DNA from: Candidatus Melainabacteria bacterium
Lineage (GTDB): Bacteria > Cyanobacteriota > Vampirovibrionia > Vampirovibrionales > JAJTHC01
Length of the DNA: 7,346 bases
Direction: 5' to 3'
Assembly (NCBI GenBank): GCA_026389055.1
Contig: JAPLIO010000158.1
Location: 1 to 7,346, forward strand
Shown here piece by piece: positions 7,061 through 7,346 of the stretch. Within the stretch, counting starts at the first letter, position 1; each line of letters opens with the position of its first letter. A program made the translations under genes and the position numbers. The notes beneath the pieces were generated by a model. That model did no database searches. It saw only the letters and a list, made by a program, of their open reading frames with translations, and was not told the origin of the DNA.

Positions 7061-7080
7061 GGTGGAGGGGGGTTCCTTTT
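7061..7080 (-). promoter_or_regulatory. pheT ribosome-binding region with C-rich spacer
   Basis: On the minus strand AAAAGGAA is followed by CCCCCCTCCACC and then the ATG. The purine SD core is 13-14 nt from the start, and the spacer contains CCTCC, which could pair with its own AGG and mask the site. Long SD spacing also occurs before ileS and the 3728-4384 gene. Confidence 0.4.
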
Positions 7081-7110
7081 GCTATTGGAGAGGGTAGGCA
7101 ATACCTTCCT

Positions 7111-7139
7111 ATTTTACCGCAAGCAAACGATGAAGGCAA
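7111..7139 (-). promoter_or_regulatory. putative sigma70 promoter of pheT
   Basis: On the minus strand TTGCCT (plus 7134-7139) and TAAAAT (plus 7111-7116; 5 of 6) are separated by 17 bases, with a start expected near 7104 and a leader of about 45 nt. The -35 hexamer is identical to that proposed for ileS. A second, weaker candidate is an extended -10, TGGTATAAG, on the minus strand (plus 7205-7213), which has no recognisable -35. Confidence 0.45.
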
Positions 7140-7346
7140 AACAACAGTGGGCTTAGAGTTAGCGAGGGCGAAAGCAAGAGAGGCTGGCTTCGGGTAAAGG
7201 AAGACTTATACCAATTGACAATTTAAATAGCGTAAGAGTTAAAAGCAACCAGTAGGAACGACCATCGCATTTGCTCTGCAGCTGCCGATGCGTTCCGTCC
7301 ACCGCAGGGGCAAAAAGAACATCCCCTCGTCCATGCCCTTGTGGCA
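7140..7346. other. non-coding stretch with a dyad-rich right end, no supported gene
   Basis: No complete gene is visible. An AT-rich patch (about 7205-7230) contains TTGACA (7215-7220) and the palindrome ATTTAAAT (7221-7228). From 7255 the sequence is richer in G+C and full of dyads: GGAACG (7255-7260) plus CATCG (7263-7267) pair with CGATG (7286-7290) plus CGTTCC (7291-7296). Next, CCAC (7299-7302) and GGGCA (7308-7312) pair with TGCCC (7334-7338) and GTGG (7341-7344). The segment may be part of a small repeat, a structured RNA or a miniature element cut by the window edge. Confidence 0.35.
7239..7346 (-). other. 35-codon open frame running in from the right edge, doubtful
   Basis: On the minus strand a frame is open from the window edge to a TAA at 7239-7241 and would end in ANAMVVPTGCF. 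It could be the C-terminus of a gene upstream of pheT. A plus-strand frame over the same bases (from 7243) is also open to the edge, and the DNA is strongly dyad-symmetric, so neither frame is convincing. About one random frame in five would stay open this long. It does not look like PheS. Confidence 0.15.

Noticed and set aside
6873..7139. 88-codon open frame on the minus strand overlapping the pheT start
   Set aside because: It overlaps the well-supported pheT N-terminus and promoter in another frame and has no recognisable domain.
7215..7244. Plus-strand promoter starting from the consensus TTGACA at 7215
   Set aside because: The only -10 at suitable spacing (TTAAAA) matches 3 of 6 bases and no credible plus-strand gene follows within the window.

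Overview
The window carries two housekeeping aminoacyl-tRNA synthetase genes pointing toward each other: ileS (149-3154, +) and pheT (4538-7060, -). About 1.4 kb between their 3' ends holds two unnamed genes, also convergent: a small exported cysteine-motif protein (3188-3727, +) and a two-helix membrane protein with a PH-like tail (3728-4384, -). Their stop codons touch with no base between them.

The host is a bacterium. The IleRS N-terminus and the PheT segment around SEGMVCSLEEL resemble cyanobacterial-type sequences as I remember them. pheT has no pheS directly upstream, which also fits that lineage. My best guess is Cyanobacteriota in the broad sense, possibly a non-photosynthetic Vampirovibrionia (Melainabacteria) relative. 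This is inference from memory, not a search result. The synthetase genes look close to balanced in base composition, while the 3728-4384 gene is clearly AT-rich.

Layout. 1-148: leader with a plausible sigma70 promoter and an unusual start region (a 3-codon mini-ORF running into four tandem ATGs). 149-3154: ileS. 3155-3187: short gap with a consensus -10 box and a dyad. 3188-3727: secreted protein. 3719-3744: A6-hairpin-T6 structure shared by the two convergent 3' ends. 3728-4384: membrane protein. 4385-4537: its leader and the pheT terminator hairpin. 4538-7060: pheT. 7061-7346: pheT leader and promoter, then a dyad-rich stretch running off the window.

IleRS charges tRNA-Ile. PheT is the beta subunit of the (alpha-beta)2 PheRS and needs PheS encoded elsewhere. 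I see no functional link between the synthetases and the two small genes. I found no mobile-element gene, CRISPR array, tRNA, rRNA or T-box leader, and no convincing multi-gene novel system. The least explained items are the two small genes and the dyad-rich segment at the right edge.
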